Below are positions 1 through 5,479 of a stretch of 6,567 nt of DNA, one piece after another; the first letter of the stretch is position 1; each line of letters starts with the position of its first letter. This stretch comes from Kiritimatiellia bacterium. Lineage in GTDB: Bacteria; Verrucomicrobiota; Kiritimatiellia; CAIQIC01; Lenti-01. The notes below the pieces were generated by a model. The model was given only the letters and a program-made list of their open reading frames with translations. It had not been told where the DNA came from and did not search any database. Made by a program: the position numbers and the translations under genes. The stretch spans positions 1 through 6,567 of the forward strand of contig JAHDSS010000192.1 of NCBI GenBank assembly GCA_018432565.1, read 5' to 3'.

Positions 1-175
1 TCGGAAAGCGGCCTTGCGCCAGCTTGGCGCGCAGCGCGGGTTCGAAATGCACCAGCGCCTTGGCCGGAACGGCCCACGGGCAGATCCGGAACGCGATTTC
101 CAGTCCCACCGCGAAAACGCCGAGACTGACCAGCAGTTTCAGCGCCACGCCAGCCGCTTTCCGCCGCGTCGTCAT
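1..175 (-). CDS. N-terminus of a membrane-anchored protein, possibly SGNH/GDSL-hydrolase-like (partial)
   Basis: Reading the minus strand from the ATG at 175-173 gives 58 residues that run off the left edge with no stop. The start MTTRRKAAG is basic. A hydrophobic segment follows at about residues 9-29 (VALKLLVSLGVFAVGLEIAF), then R-I-C-P-W and a soluble stretch containing VHFEPALRAKLAQGRFP at about residues 42-58. An in-frame TAA lies 12 codons upstream with no ATG, GTG or TTG between, so this start is the only one available. A single N-terminal anchor ending in E-x-A-x-R, followed by a 'FEPALR...' segment, resembles the opening of membrane-anchored SGNH/GDSL-type hydrolases, but no catalytic block is visible. 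That family name is a weak inference; the existence of a real gene is better supported. It is transcribed away from the operon on the other strand and no clear ribosome binding site is seen. Confidence 0.55.
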   Translation of the reverse strand, partial: MTTRRKAAGVALKLLVSLGVFAVGLEIAFRICPWAVPAKALVHFEPALRAKLAQGRFP

Positions 176-465
176 GCGCCGTTCGTGGAGGCCGTTGGAC
201 CCGCCGGATTATTCATGCGAACCAAACGAAGGGTCGGCAGCAGGGGGAGAGTCGCCCACTCCGGTTTTGGGAGAAATCGCAACCATGTCCATCAGGCTAG
301 AGCCGGCGATTCCGACGGGCAATGCCCGAATTCTGAATTCTACTTAAGAACCCGGGTGCGGCCCGGACGATCGCTGTGCCTTCGACGAAGCGGCATGCGG
401 CGCCAACGCTTCATCCGGCCCGCGATCGCGTTCTGGAGCGCTGCCGCCCGCCCCGGGAGCGCGCC

Positions 466-498
466 GGCTCCCTCCGGAGCCCCGACGACCTCGTCGGG
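466..498. promoter_or_regulatory. Two abutting inverted repeats in the operon leader
   Basis: GGCTCC (466-471) pairs with GGAGCC (476-481) around a CTCC loop. It is followed immediately by CCCGACGA (481-488), which pairs with TCGTCGGG (491-498) around a 2-nt centre. The second element is an almost perfect 18-bp palindrome at the DNA level, so it could be an operator for a dimeric regulator as easily as an RNA hairpin. Both sit just upstream of the terminator-like hairpin at 510-541. High local GC makes chance stems common, so a function is not established. Confidence 0.35.
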
Positions 499-509
499 CA
501 GCTCGTTCC

Positions 510-541
510 GCGCTCCGGAAAAATCCGGGGCGCTTTCGTTT
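510..541 (+). terminator. Rho-independent terminator-like hairpin upstream of the GT2 gene
   Basis: GCGCTCCGGA (510-519) pairs with TCCGGGGCGC (524-533) as a 10-bp stem with one T-G wobble around an AAAA loop (520-523). The T-rich tail TTTCGTTT (534-541) follows on the plus strand. The opposite strand has no T-run after the stem, so the orientation is plus. No plus-strand gene is visible upstream for it to end. It could therefore be a leader attenuator, the end of a short non-coding transcript, or an insulator before the operon promoter. Confidence 0.45.
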
Positions 542-577
542 CTCCGTTCAGCTTAAGCAATCTTCAGGATTGAGGCT

Positions 578-606
578 TTGACCTGCGGCCTCCCAGGCGC
601 GACATT
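578..606 (+). promoter_or_regulatory. Weak sigma70-like promoter candidate directly before the GT2 gene
   Basis: TTGACC (578-583) matches the -35 consensus at five of six positions. With an exact 17-bp spacer, a GACATT hexamer (601-606) matches the -10 consensus at only three of six. Transcription would then begin at about 612-614, at or next to the ATG at 613, giving a nearly leaderless message. That would fit the absence of a Shine-Dalgarno sequence before this ATG. The poor -10 keeps this speculative, and GC-rich non-model bacteria often deviate from this consensus. Confidence 0.2.
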
Positions 607-612
607 GCCGCC

Positions 613-1389
613 ATGGGAAACATATGTCCAGATTCGCCTTTCTGGAACGCGCCTGACAACGGCCGGCCCGTGGAACTGTCGATCCTCATCCCGGCCTATA
701 ACGAGGACGCCTGCATCGCCGCGGTGGTGCGCGAAACAGCCTGTGTCCTGCACGGACTGGGCCGGTCGTTTGAAATCGTCGTGGTGGACGATGGTTCGAG
801 CGATTGGACCCCGGGGCGCCTGAATGACCTGTGCGCAGAAGTGCCCGAGCTTCGCGCTCTTCGACTGGCAACCAACTCCGGCCAAAGCGCGGCCCTGCAG
901 GCCGCCTTCCGCACCGCGCGCGGCCGGATTTTGGTCACGCTGGACGCCGATGGCCAGAATGATCCCTCCGACATCCCCGCCCTGATCGACGAACTCGCAA
1001 CCTGCGACCTCTGCTGCGGGTACCGCGTCCACCGGCAGGACGTCTGGTCCAAGCGCATCGGCAGCCGGCTGGCCAATACCATGCGCAACCGCGTCCTGCG
1101 GGAAACCATCCGCGACACCGGCTGCACCCTCAAGGCATTCCGCGCCGAGTGGACCGCCCACCTGCCCCTCCAGTTCCGCGGCCTGCACCGCTTCATACCG
1201 GCCCTGCTGGGCATGGCTGGCGCACGCATCTCGGAAATTCCCGTGCACCACCGTCCGCGCGCCGCGGGCCAAAGCAAATACACCAACTGGGGCCGCCTCA
1301 AGGAATCTCTCTGGGATCTCTGGGCGCTCCGCTGGATGCAGAAACGATACAGGTCAATCCGAACGGTTCCCCTGCAATGGACACGCTGA
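613..1389 (+). CDS. GT2 family glycosyltransferase, DPM1/ArnC-like, soluble
   Basis: This 258-residue protein is a GT-A fold family 2 glycosyltransferase. It shows IPAYNE (26-31), VVVDDGSSD (56-64), the metal/nucleotide-binding TLDADGQNDP (109-118, Asp111 and Asp113), DTGCTLKAFR (168-177), HRFIPALL (192-199) and HHRPRAAGQSKYTNW (211-225). These are the hallmarks of dolichyl/undecaprenyl-phosphate sugar synthases such as DPM1 and ArnC. Such enzymes transfer a sugar from a nucleotide donor to a polyprenyl phosphate on the cytoplasmic face. The C-terminus (about 226-258, SLWDLWALRWMQKRYR) is amphipathic rather than a pair of membrane helices, so unlike ArnC it is probably peripheral. The ATG at 613 has no Shine-Dalgarno. 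A GTG at 670 would give the typical short start (V/M-ELSILIPAYNE), so the first 19 residues may be untranslated. The gene overlaps the next by 13 bp. The sugar is unknown. Confidence 0.93.
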   Translation: MGNICPDSPFWNAPDNGRPVELSILIPAYNEDACIAAVVRETACVLHGLGRSFEIVVVDDGSSDWTPGRLNDLCAEVPELRALRLATNSGQSAALQAAFRTARGRILVTLDADGQNDPSDIPALIDELATCDLCCGYRVHRQDVWSKRIGSRLANTMRNRVLRETIRDTGCTLKAFRAEWTAHLPLQFRGLHRFIPALLGMAGARISEIPVHHRPRAAGQSKYTNWGRLKESLWDLWALRWMQKRYRSIRTVPLQWTR

Positions 1390-1685
1390 AGCATTTTCTG
1401 GACGTGCTGGCCCAGCCGATGGGCCTGCTGGGACTGGCGGGACAGGCCCTGTTCTTCTCCCGCTTTCTCGTGCAATGGGTCGCCTCGGAAAAATCGGGCC
1501 GTTCCGTGGTCCCGCTTTCGTTCTGGTACCTCTCCATCGGCGGCGGCGGGCTGCTGCTGATCTATGCCCTCTGGCGAAAAGACCCGGTCATCACCCTCGG
1601 CCAGGCCGTCGGCCTGTTCGTCTACGTACGCAATCTGATGCTGATCCACCGCCGTCAATCCGTTTCGCCCCCCACCGCCTCATGA
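1377..1685 (+). CDS. Stand-alone lipid A biosynthesis N-terminal (LAB_N) domain membrane protein
   Basis: This 102-residue protein has about three hydrophobic helices (roughly 14-34, 46-66 and 72-90). It carries the LAB_N signature: GQALFFSRFLVQWVASEKS (22-40), the Ser/Pro/Trp-rich RSVVPLSFWYLSIGGGGLLL (42-61), the acidic turn RKDPVI (67-72), then GQAVGLFVYVRNLMLI (75-90). The domain is named for its fusion to LpxB in some bacteria, but here it stands alone with no LpxB catalytic part. The ATG at 1377 lies inside the end of the GT2 gene in another frame, and the stop overlaps the next start as ATGA. Tight translational coupling to both neighbours is therefore likely, and no separate Shine-Dalgarno is evident. 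Its biochemical role is not established. By position between a polyprenyl-phosphate glycosyltransferase and an ArnT-like enzyme, it could anchor the GT2 enzyme or move its lipid-linked product across the membrane, as proposed for ArnE/ArnF. That is inference. Confidence 0.9.
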   Translation: MDTLKHFLDVLAQPMGLLGLAGQALFFSRFLVQWVASEKSGRSVVPLSFWYLSIGGGGLLLIYALWRKDPVITLGQAVGLFVYVRNLMLIHRRQSVSPPTAS

Positions 1686-3310
1686 ATCCCGTCGCGCCGC
1701 GTCCCGTCTTCTGGCACCTGCTGCTGCTCGCCTCGCTGCTCTGGGGCGGTGAAATCCTGCGCCGCGACTGCTGGGAACCTGACGAGGCCCGGGTCGCCTA
1801 CATCGCCCGCGAAATGGCCCGGGACGGACACTGGCTGGTCCCTCATCGCCACGGCGAGTTCTACGCCCACAAGCCCCCGCTGCTTTACTGGCTTATCAAC
1901 CTGTTTTCGTTCTCCACCGGTCTGCCGATCGGACGCCTGACGGTGCGCCTGCCGGGGTTTTTCGCCGGACTGTTGACGCTCTGGGCCACGGGTCGCCTTG
2001 CGGAACGATGGGCCTCCGCTAAAGCCGCCTGGCCCGCCGTGCTGACGCTTTGCTCCACCTATCTGTTCTGGCATGAGATCGGTTTCGCCCGTCCAGACGG
2101 TCTCCTCCTCGGCTGGACCATCGGCGCGCTGGCCCTGTTGTTTTGGAACGACGACGAGCCGGCGTTCTGGAAACCCGTCCTGGCGTGGCTGTTCATGGGG
2201 TTGGGTATTCTGACCAAGGGCCCCGTCGGCCTCATCGTTCCGGCCGGCGCCTATGCCGCCGCGCGCTTCGCTGCCGGCGAAGGCCGGCTTCTGCGCAAAT
2301 CCCATTGGATCTGGGGCCCGCCGCTTGCACTCGCCCTGCCCGCGACCTGGCTGGGTCTCGTCTGGTGGACCGGAGCGCCGGAAGGATATCTGAGGGAACT
2401 GCTCATCGGCCAGAATCTGGAACGCGCCGCCGGCGAACTGGGTCATCGCCAACCGTTCTATTACTACCTGCCGAGCGCCGCCGCCGATCTGCTCCCCTGG
2501 ACGCTTGTCCTGCCCGCCGCCGCCCTGGCGCTCTTCCGCAATCCCGCACACCGGCCGCTCCTGCGTCGGCTTGCGGGCTGGTTTGGCTTCGTTTGGTTTT
2601 TCTTCAGCCTGCTCGCCAGCAAGCGTAATGTCTACATTCTCGGCGCCTTTCCCGCCGCGGCAATCCTTGTCGGGACCGCCTGGTCCGACCTGGACTCGGC
2701 TGACTTTCTTGCGGCGCGCTTCGCGCGCGCCGCCTTCAGAATCCTCTTTCTCGCGGCCGGCGCCGGTCTGCTCGCCGCCGGTTTCTGGCCCGGACTGCCC
2801 ATCGCCCCCTGGACGCTCCGGATCCCCGGACTGATCGCGCTGCTCGGAGGCATCGCTCTTCTTCCTGAAGCTCCCGGATTCCATCGCGCGTCGTTCTATC
2901 GCCGGGCCGCGCTGGCCTGGCTGGCGGCCGAAGCCGCCGTCGGCCTCTTTGTCTATCCCGCCGTCAACCCCCTGAAGACACCCGTGGCCCTCGCCGAGGC
3001 CGTGCGGGAACGCCTTCCGGCCGACCGGCCGCTGCTGCTCTACGCCATGAACGGTGAAATCCTCGCCTCCCACTCCAACCGACGCGGCGAACGGGTGGAT
3101 ACCCCGGACGAACTGTTCGCCGCCATGCGGCGCGAACGCCGCGGTTTCGCCGTCTTCAGCAAACGCGCTTTCGACGCCTGGCCCGCCGGCGCGCCGCTCA
3201 CCGGCGCCACCGGCAACTTCCGCTCCGGCAGCAAGCGCTACGTCTGGCTGGAATTCGATCTGACGCATTCTGAACTCCCGGACGGCCTCCCAAGCGGCGC
3301 ATCGAAATAG
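1682..3310 (+). CDS. ArnT/PMT-like polytopic glycosyltransferase (first copy, intact DE motif)
   Basis: This 542-residue integral membrane protein belongs to the ArnT/PMT_2 group, GT-C enzymes that move a sugar from a polyprenyl phosphate to an acceptor on the periplasmic side. After the first membrane helix (about 8-24) comes the acidic first-loop motif WEPDEARVAYIAREM (31-45, Asp34-Glu35), then YAHKPPLLYW (61-70), ARPDG (136-140), LGILTKGPVGLIVP (175-188), QPFYYYLP (257-264) and SLLASKRNVYIL (309-320). The last matches the family's 'S..K.P.YIL' region. About ten or more hydrophobic segments fill residues 8-425, and a soluble C-terminal domain (about 428-542) follows. Length fits ArnT (about 550). 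The ATG at 1682 was chosen because it forms an ATGA overlap with the LAB_N stop; an upstream in-frame ATG at 1475 would only add residues translated from inside the LAB_N gene. The acceptor could be lipid A or another envelope polymer, and the exact sugar cannot be read from sequence. Confidence 0.92.
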   Translation: MNPVAPRPVFWHLLLLASLLWGGEILRRDCWEPDEARVAYIAREMARDGHWLVPHRHGEFYAHKPPLLYWLINLFSFSTGLPIGRLTVRLPGFFAGLLTLWATGRLAERWASAKAAWPAVLTLCSTYLFWHEIGFARPDGLLLGWTIGALALLFWNDDEPAFWKPVLAWLFMGLGILTKGPVGLIVPAGAYAAARFAAGEGRLLRKSHWIWGPPLALALPATWLGLVWWTGAPEGYLRELLIGQNLERAAGELGHRQPFYYYLPSAAADLLPWTLVLPAAALALFRNPAHRPLLRRLAGWFGFVWFFFSLLASKRNVYILGAFPAAAILVGTAWSDLDSADFLAARFARAAFRILFLAAGAGLLAAGFWPGLPIAPWTLRIPGLIALLGGIALLPEAPGFHRASFYRRAALAWLAAEAAVGLFVYPAVNPLKTPVALAEAVRERLPADRPLLLYAMNGEILASHSNRRGERVDTPDELFAAMRRERRGFAVFSKRAFDAWPAGAPLTGATGNFRSGSKRYVWLEFDLTHSELPDGLPSGASK

Positions 3311-3319
3311 GCTCCGCCG

Positions 3320-4837
3320 ATGATCTCCGCACCCCCTATGGCCCGCCGGTTCGACTGGCGCGGGCTCCTGCTGGTCGGGGGACTCGCTTTCGCCGGCGCG
3401 ATTTCGTTCCAGGGCAGCCGGGGAATTTATCAGACAACGGAAGGCCGCTATGCGGAATGCGCCCGGGAAACCATGGCCTCCGGCGATTACGACGATCCAA
3501 TCCTCAACGGCCAGCCCCATTGGACCAAGCCGCCGCTCACCTACATGGCGATCATGGCCGGCATGCGCGCGTTCGGCCCTTCTCCGTGGGGCGTGCGCGC
3601 CTATCTGGTCGTGGCGCTGGTTCTGGCCGCCGGCGCCGTTTGGCTGGCCGGCACCTCCATCCGGGGGCCGGAGACGGGGCTTTGGAGCGGACTGGCTTTC
3701 GCCACGTCGCCTTTCGTCGCCGGAGCGGCGAACGTCGTCTCGTCCGATTTGCTCACCACGCTCTGGGTCGCTGCGGCGTTTGCCGCGTTCTGGCACGGGC
3801 GGGTGCGCCGGTCTCCGGTTTCGTGCCTCGCCATGTGGGTATTCCTCGGCCTTGGATTCTTGACCAAAGGTCCGCCGGCCCTTCTGGTTCCGGCGGCATC
3901 CTTGCCCATCGCGGCCTACCTGCTGCGGCGGGAAGAGGGGCGGCGTTTCCCCTTCTGGCTGTCGTGGGCGGGACTGGGGCTCTTTTTGCTGGTGGGCGTC
4001 CTCTGGTACTTGGACAAAGCCGCGCAAACGCCCGGCTTGCTCGCCTATTGGCTCGGCCACGAACTCGTCGGCCGCAACGTCGGCGGCGAATTCAACCGGA
4101 GCCCCGGCATTCTCCCGGTTTTCACCATGTATCTGCCCATTCTCCTGGTCGGCGCCGGTCCCTGGCCCCCGCTCGTCCTTCTCCGGGGCCGCCCCCTGCG
4201 AGACGGGTGGGCGACCTCCCAAGACCGGCCTGCCGTCGTGCGGGCGGCGCGCGTCTCGCTTGCGGCAGGCGTGGCAATCCCGTTCGTCGTCTTTTCGCTC
4301 AGCCGTTCGAAGATGCCGCTGTATCTTCTCCCGGTCTTCGTTCCGCTGTCGCTGGCGCTGGGGCGGATGCTGGCCGCCTTGATCGATCAGGGCCGGGTGC
4401 GATCCCGCACGGCGAAAACGCTGGCCGGAGCGACGTTGGCCCTCGTCATCGCGGGCAAAGGAATTTTTGCGCGCGTGGACAGTCCGAAAGACATGACGCG
4501 CCTGGCCGCGGCCCTTGCGCCGGCGCTGGAAAACGAATCCGGCCATCCGTTCTACACCGCGACCGGCCGCAATTTGAACGGCTTGGAATTCCATCTGGAC
4601 CGGCTGATCGAATTCATTCCGCCCAGAGATCTCTTCGCCCATCTGGCGGACCAGATCGCCCAGGGAAAATCACCCCGCTATCTCGTCTCGAATCGCAGCT
4701 GGGCGCATATGGCCGCCGCCCCTCCCGTGCCCTTGCGATCCGAAGCGCTCGGACGACACTGGCTCCTTCTGGCCCCGCGGGATGAACCGAACGCCGCCCC
4801 GCCGCCCCCCGCACCATTCCACTTGGAGCATCCATGA
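3320..4837 (+). CDS. ArnT/PMT-like polytopic glycosyltransferase (second copy, TE instead of DE)
   Basis: This 505-residue protein is a second GT-C enzyme of the ArnT type, clearly diverged from the copy just upstream. It has an N-terminal helix (about 14-30), a first-loop motif YQTTEGRYAECARETMASGD (37-56), HWTKPPLTYM (67-76), SSDLLTTLW (141-149), LGFLTKGPPALLVP (178-191) and SLSRSKMPLYLLPVF (326-340), the ArnT 'S.SK.PLYLLP' block. The membrane part ends at about residue 380 and a soluble tail of about 125 residues follows, ending Pro-rich. At the acidic pair, Asp is replaced by Thr40 while Glu41 is kept. The gap from the previous stop is 9 bp. The ATG at 3320 is the first available; the ATG at 3338 (MARRFDW) is an equally good start and neither has a strong Shine-Dalgarno. 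The stop overlaps the next start as ATGA. It probably uses a different donor or acceptor from its neighbour, but this cannot be read from sequence. Confidence 0.9.
   Translation: MISAPPMARRFDWRGLLLVGGLAFAGAISFQGSRGIYQTTEGRYAECARETMASGDYDDPILNGQPHWTKPPLTYMAIMAGMRAFGPSPWGVRAYLVVALVLAAGAVWLAGTSIRGPETGLWSGLAFATSPFVAGAANVVSSDLLTTLWVAAAFAAFWHGRVRRSPVSCLAMWVFLGLGFLTKGPPALLVPAASLPIAAYLLRREEGRRFPFWLSWAGLGLFLLVGVLWYLDKAAQTPGLLAYWLGHELVGRNVGGEFNRSPGILPVFTMYLPILLVGAGPWPPLVLLRGRPLRDGWATSQDRPAVVRAARVSLAAGVAIPFVVFSLSRSKMPLYLLPVFVPLSLALGRMLAALIDQGRVRSRTAKTLAGATLALVIAGKGIFARVDSPKDMTRLAAALAPALENESGHPFYTATGRNLNGLEFHLDRLIEFIPPRDLFAHLADQIAQGKSPRYLVSNRSWAHMAAAPPVPLRSEALGRHWLLLAPRDEPNAAPPPPAPFHLEHP
4825..4828 (+). 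promoter_or_regulatory. Shine-Dalgarno for the ICMT-like gene
   Basis: GGAG lies 5 nt before the ATG at 4834, inside the 3' end of the upstream ArnT-like gene. It supports this start. It is notable because the other five plus-strand starts lack a clear Shine-Dalgarno. Confidence 0.6.
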
Positions 4838-5442
4838 GAACCCGCTACGAAAAACTCCGCCTCCCCGTCTCGCGCCTCGCATCCGCCGCCGCCGTCTTCT
4901 TTCTGCTGTTATCGACGAACCGCTGGGAAGACGGCCGGGAAGCGATCACGACGGGACTGTTCACCCTCGGCATGTTCCTTGTCGCCATCGGTTCCCTGGG
5001 CCGTATGTGGTGCTCCCTCTACATCGCCGGCTACAAGGATCAGGTCCTGATCACGCAGGGCCCCTATTCCATGACCCGAAATCCGCTCTATTTCTTCAGC
5101 GCCTTCGGCGCCCTGGGCGTCGGTTTCTGCACGGAAACATTTACCTTCCCCGTCCTCCTCCTGACCGTGATGATCCTGTATTATCCTCTCGTTGTCCGGA
5201 AAGAGGAACGGCGGCTGCGTGAACGCTTCGGCCGCGAGTTCGACGATTATGCGCACCGCGTACCCGTCTTTTTCCCGGACTTCTCCCTGTTTTCGGAACC
5301 GGACACCTGTGTCGTGAAGCCGGTTGTCTACCGCCGCCACATGTTCAGCGCCCTTTGGTTCGTCTGGATCGTCGGCCTGATCGAATTTGCCGAAGGCCTG
5401 AAGGAACTGGGCTGGATGCCGTCGTTCTGGTCTTTCTGGTGA
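4834..5442 (+). CDS. Isoprenylcysteine methyltransferase-like (ICMT/PEMT-type) membrane methyltransferase
   Basis: This 202-residue integral membrane protein has hydrophobic segments at about 12-27, 38-58, 85-99, 104-121 and 171-187. It carries the SAM-binding signature of the ICMT/PEMT superfamily: a polar lead-in YKDQVLITQGPYSMTRNPLYF (67-87), then RKEERRLRERFGREFDDYAHRVP (122-144) with Glu124-Glu125 and Tyr139. The family methylates hydrophobic or lipid substrates at the membrane surface: isoprenylcysteine in eukaryotes, phosphatidylethanolamine in PEMT, and lipid A 1-phosphate in Leptospira LmtA. Neighbouring LPS-type genes make an envelope-lipid substrate plausible here, but the substrate is not shown by sequence. 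Residues from about 150 on, including an extra hydrophobic helix and a Trp/Phe-rich end, extend past the usual core. The ATG at 4834 overlaps the upstream stop (ATGA) and has a GGAG at 4825-4828, the best Shine-Dalgarno in the window. Confidence 0.85.
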   Translation: MRTRYEKLRLPVSRLASAAAVFFLLLSTNRWEDGREAITTGLFTLGMFLVAIGSLGRMWCSLYIAGYKDQVLITQGPYSMTRNPLYFFSAFGALGVGFCTETFTFPVLLLTVMILYYPLVVRKEERRLRERFGREFDDYAHRVPVFFPDFSLFSEPDTCVVKPVVYRRHMFSALWFVWIVGLIEFAEGLKELGWMPSFWSFW

Positions 5443-5479
5443 CGACGCAACCAGGCCGGCCGGCCCCCCGCCCTCCGCC

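Larger units (their letters stand above)
176..612. other. Divergent intergenic region with several hairpins, no convincing gene
   Basis: About 440 bp separate the minus-strand start at 175 from the plus-strand start at 613. I see no protein-coding frame here that I believe: the open frames give Arg/Pro/Ser-rich shadow peptides with no domain or RBS. The region holds a small hairpin at 316-328 (CGGGC-AAT-GCCCG), an AT-rich island at 328-350 containing a tandem GAATTCT repeat (328-334, 335-341), a hairpin at 352-366 (CCGGGT-GCG-GCCCGG), and a cluster of three stronger hairpins at 466-533. It must carry promoters for both directions. On the minus strand a TAGAAT hexamer (342-337) resembles a -10 box, but it lacks a recognisable -35. 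No tRNA, rRNA or riboswitch class was recognised. Confidence 0.6.

Noticed and set aside
14..556. A 180-codon plus-strand open frame across the left end and the intergenic region
   Set aside because: It is Arg/Ser/Pro/His-rich with no hydrophobic core or motif, and runs antisense to a convincing membrane-anchored N-terminus (175-1). It also passes through the terminator-like hairpin. Long random open frames are expected at this GC content.
176..612. Possible known riboswitch, tRNA, 6S, tmRNA or RNase P RNA in the long spacer
   Set aside because: I found no conserved cores of these classes; only generic GC-rich hairpins are present.
553..1272. A 239-codon minus-strand open frame opposite the GT2 gene
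   Set aside because: It is the same mirror-frame artefact; the sense strand carries the unmistakable GT2 motifs.
1475..1681. A 69-residue N-terminal extension of the first ArnT-like enzyme
   Set aside because: It is an out-of-frame reading of the LAB_N gene rich in Arg and Pro. The ATG at 1682, overlapping the LAB_N stop and starting directly before the first membrane helix, is the natural start.
2713..2733. A GC-only inverted repeat around GGCGCGC-TTC-GCGCGC
   Set aside because: It lies inside the ArnT-like coding region and is explained by Ala/Arg codons in GC-rich DNA, with no T-tract.
1655..4642. A 995-codon open frame on the minus strand across both ArnT-like genes
   Set aside because: Its codons are exact mirror images of the sense codons, because both sense genes share the same frame. 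Stops would need TTA, CTA or TCA in the sense strand, which are rare in this GC-rich DNA. The translation is low-complexity Arg/Gln/Glu/Gly/Pro with no domain, whereas the sense strand has clear family motifs.
3457..4785. A 442-codon plus-strand open frame overlapping the second ArnT-like gene
   Set aside because: It is an Arg/Gly/Pro-rich shadow in another frame; the true frame shows membrane helices and ArnT motifs.
5443..5479. GGCCGGCCGGCC run before the LptF/G gene as a possible terminator or operator
   Set aside because: It is a short GC palindrome without a T-tract in a 37-bp gap; nothing distinguishes it from background composition.
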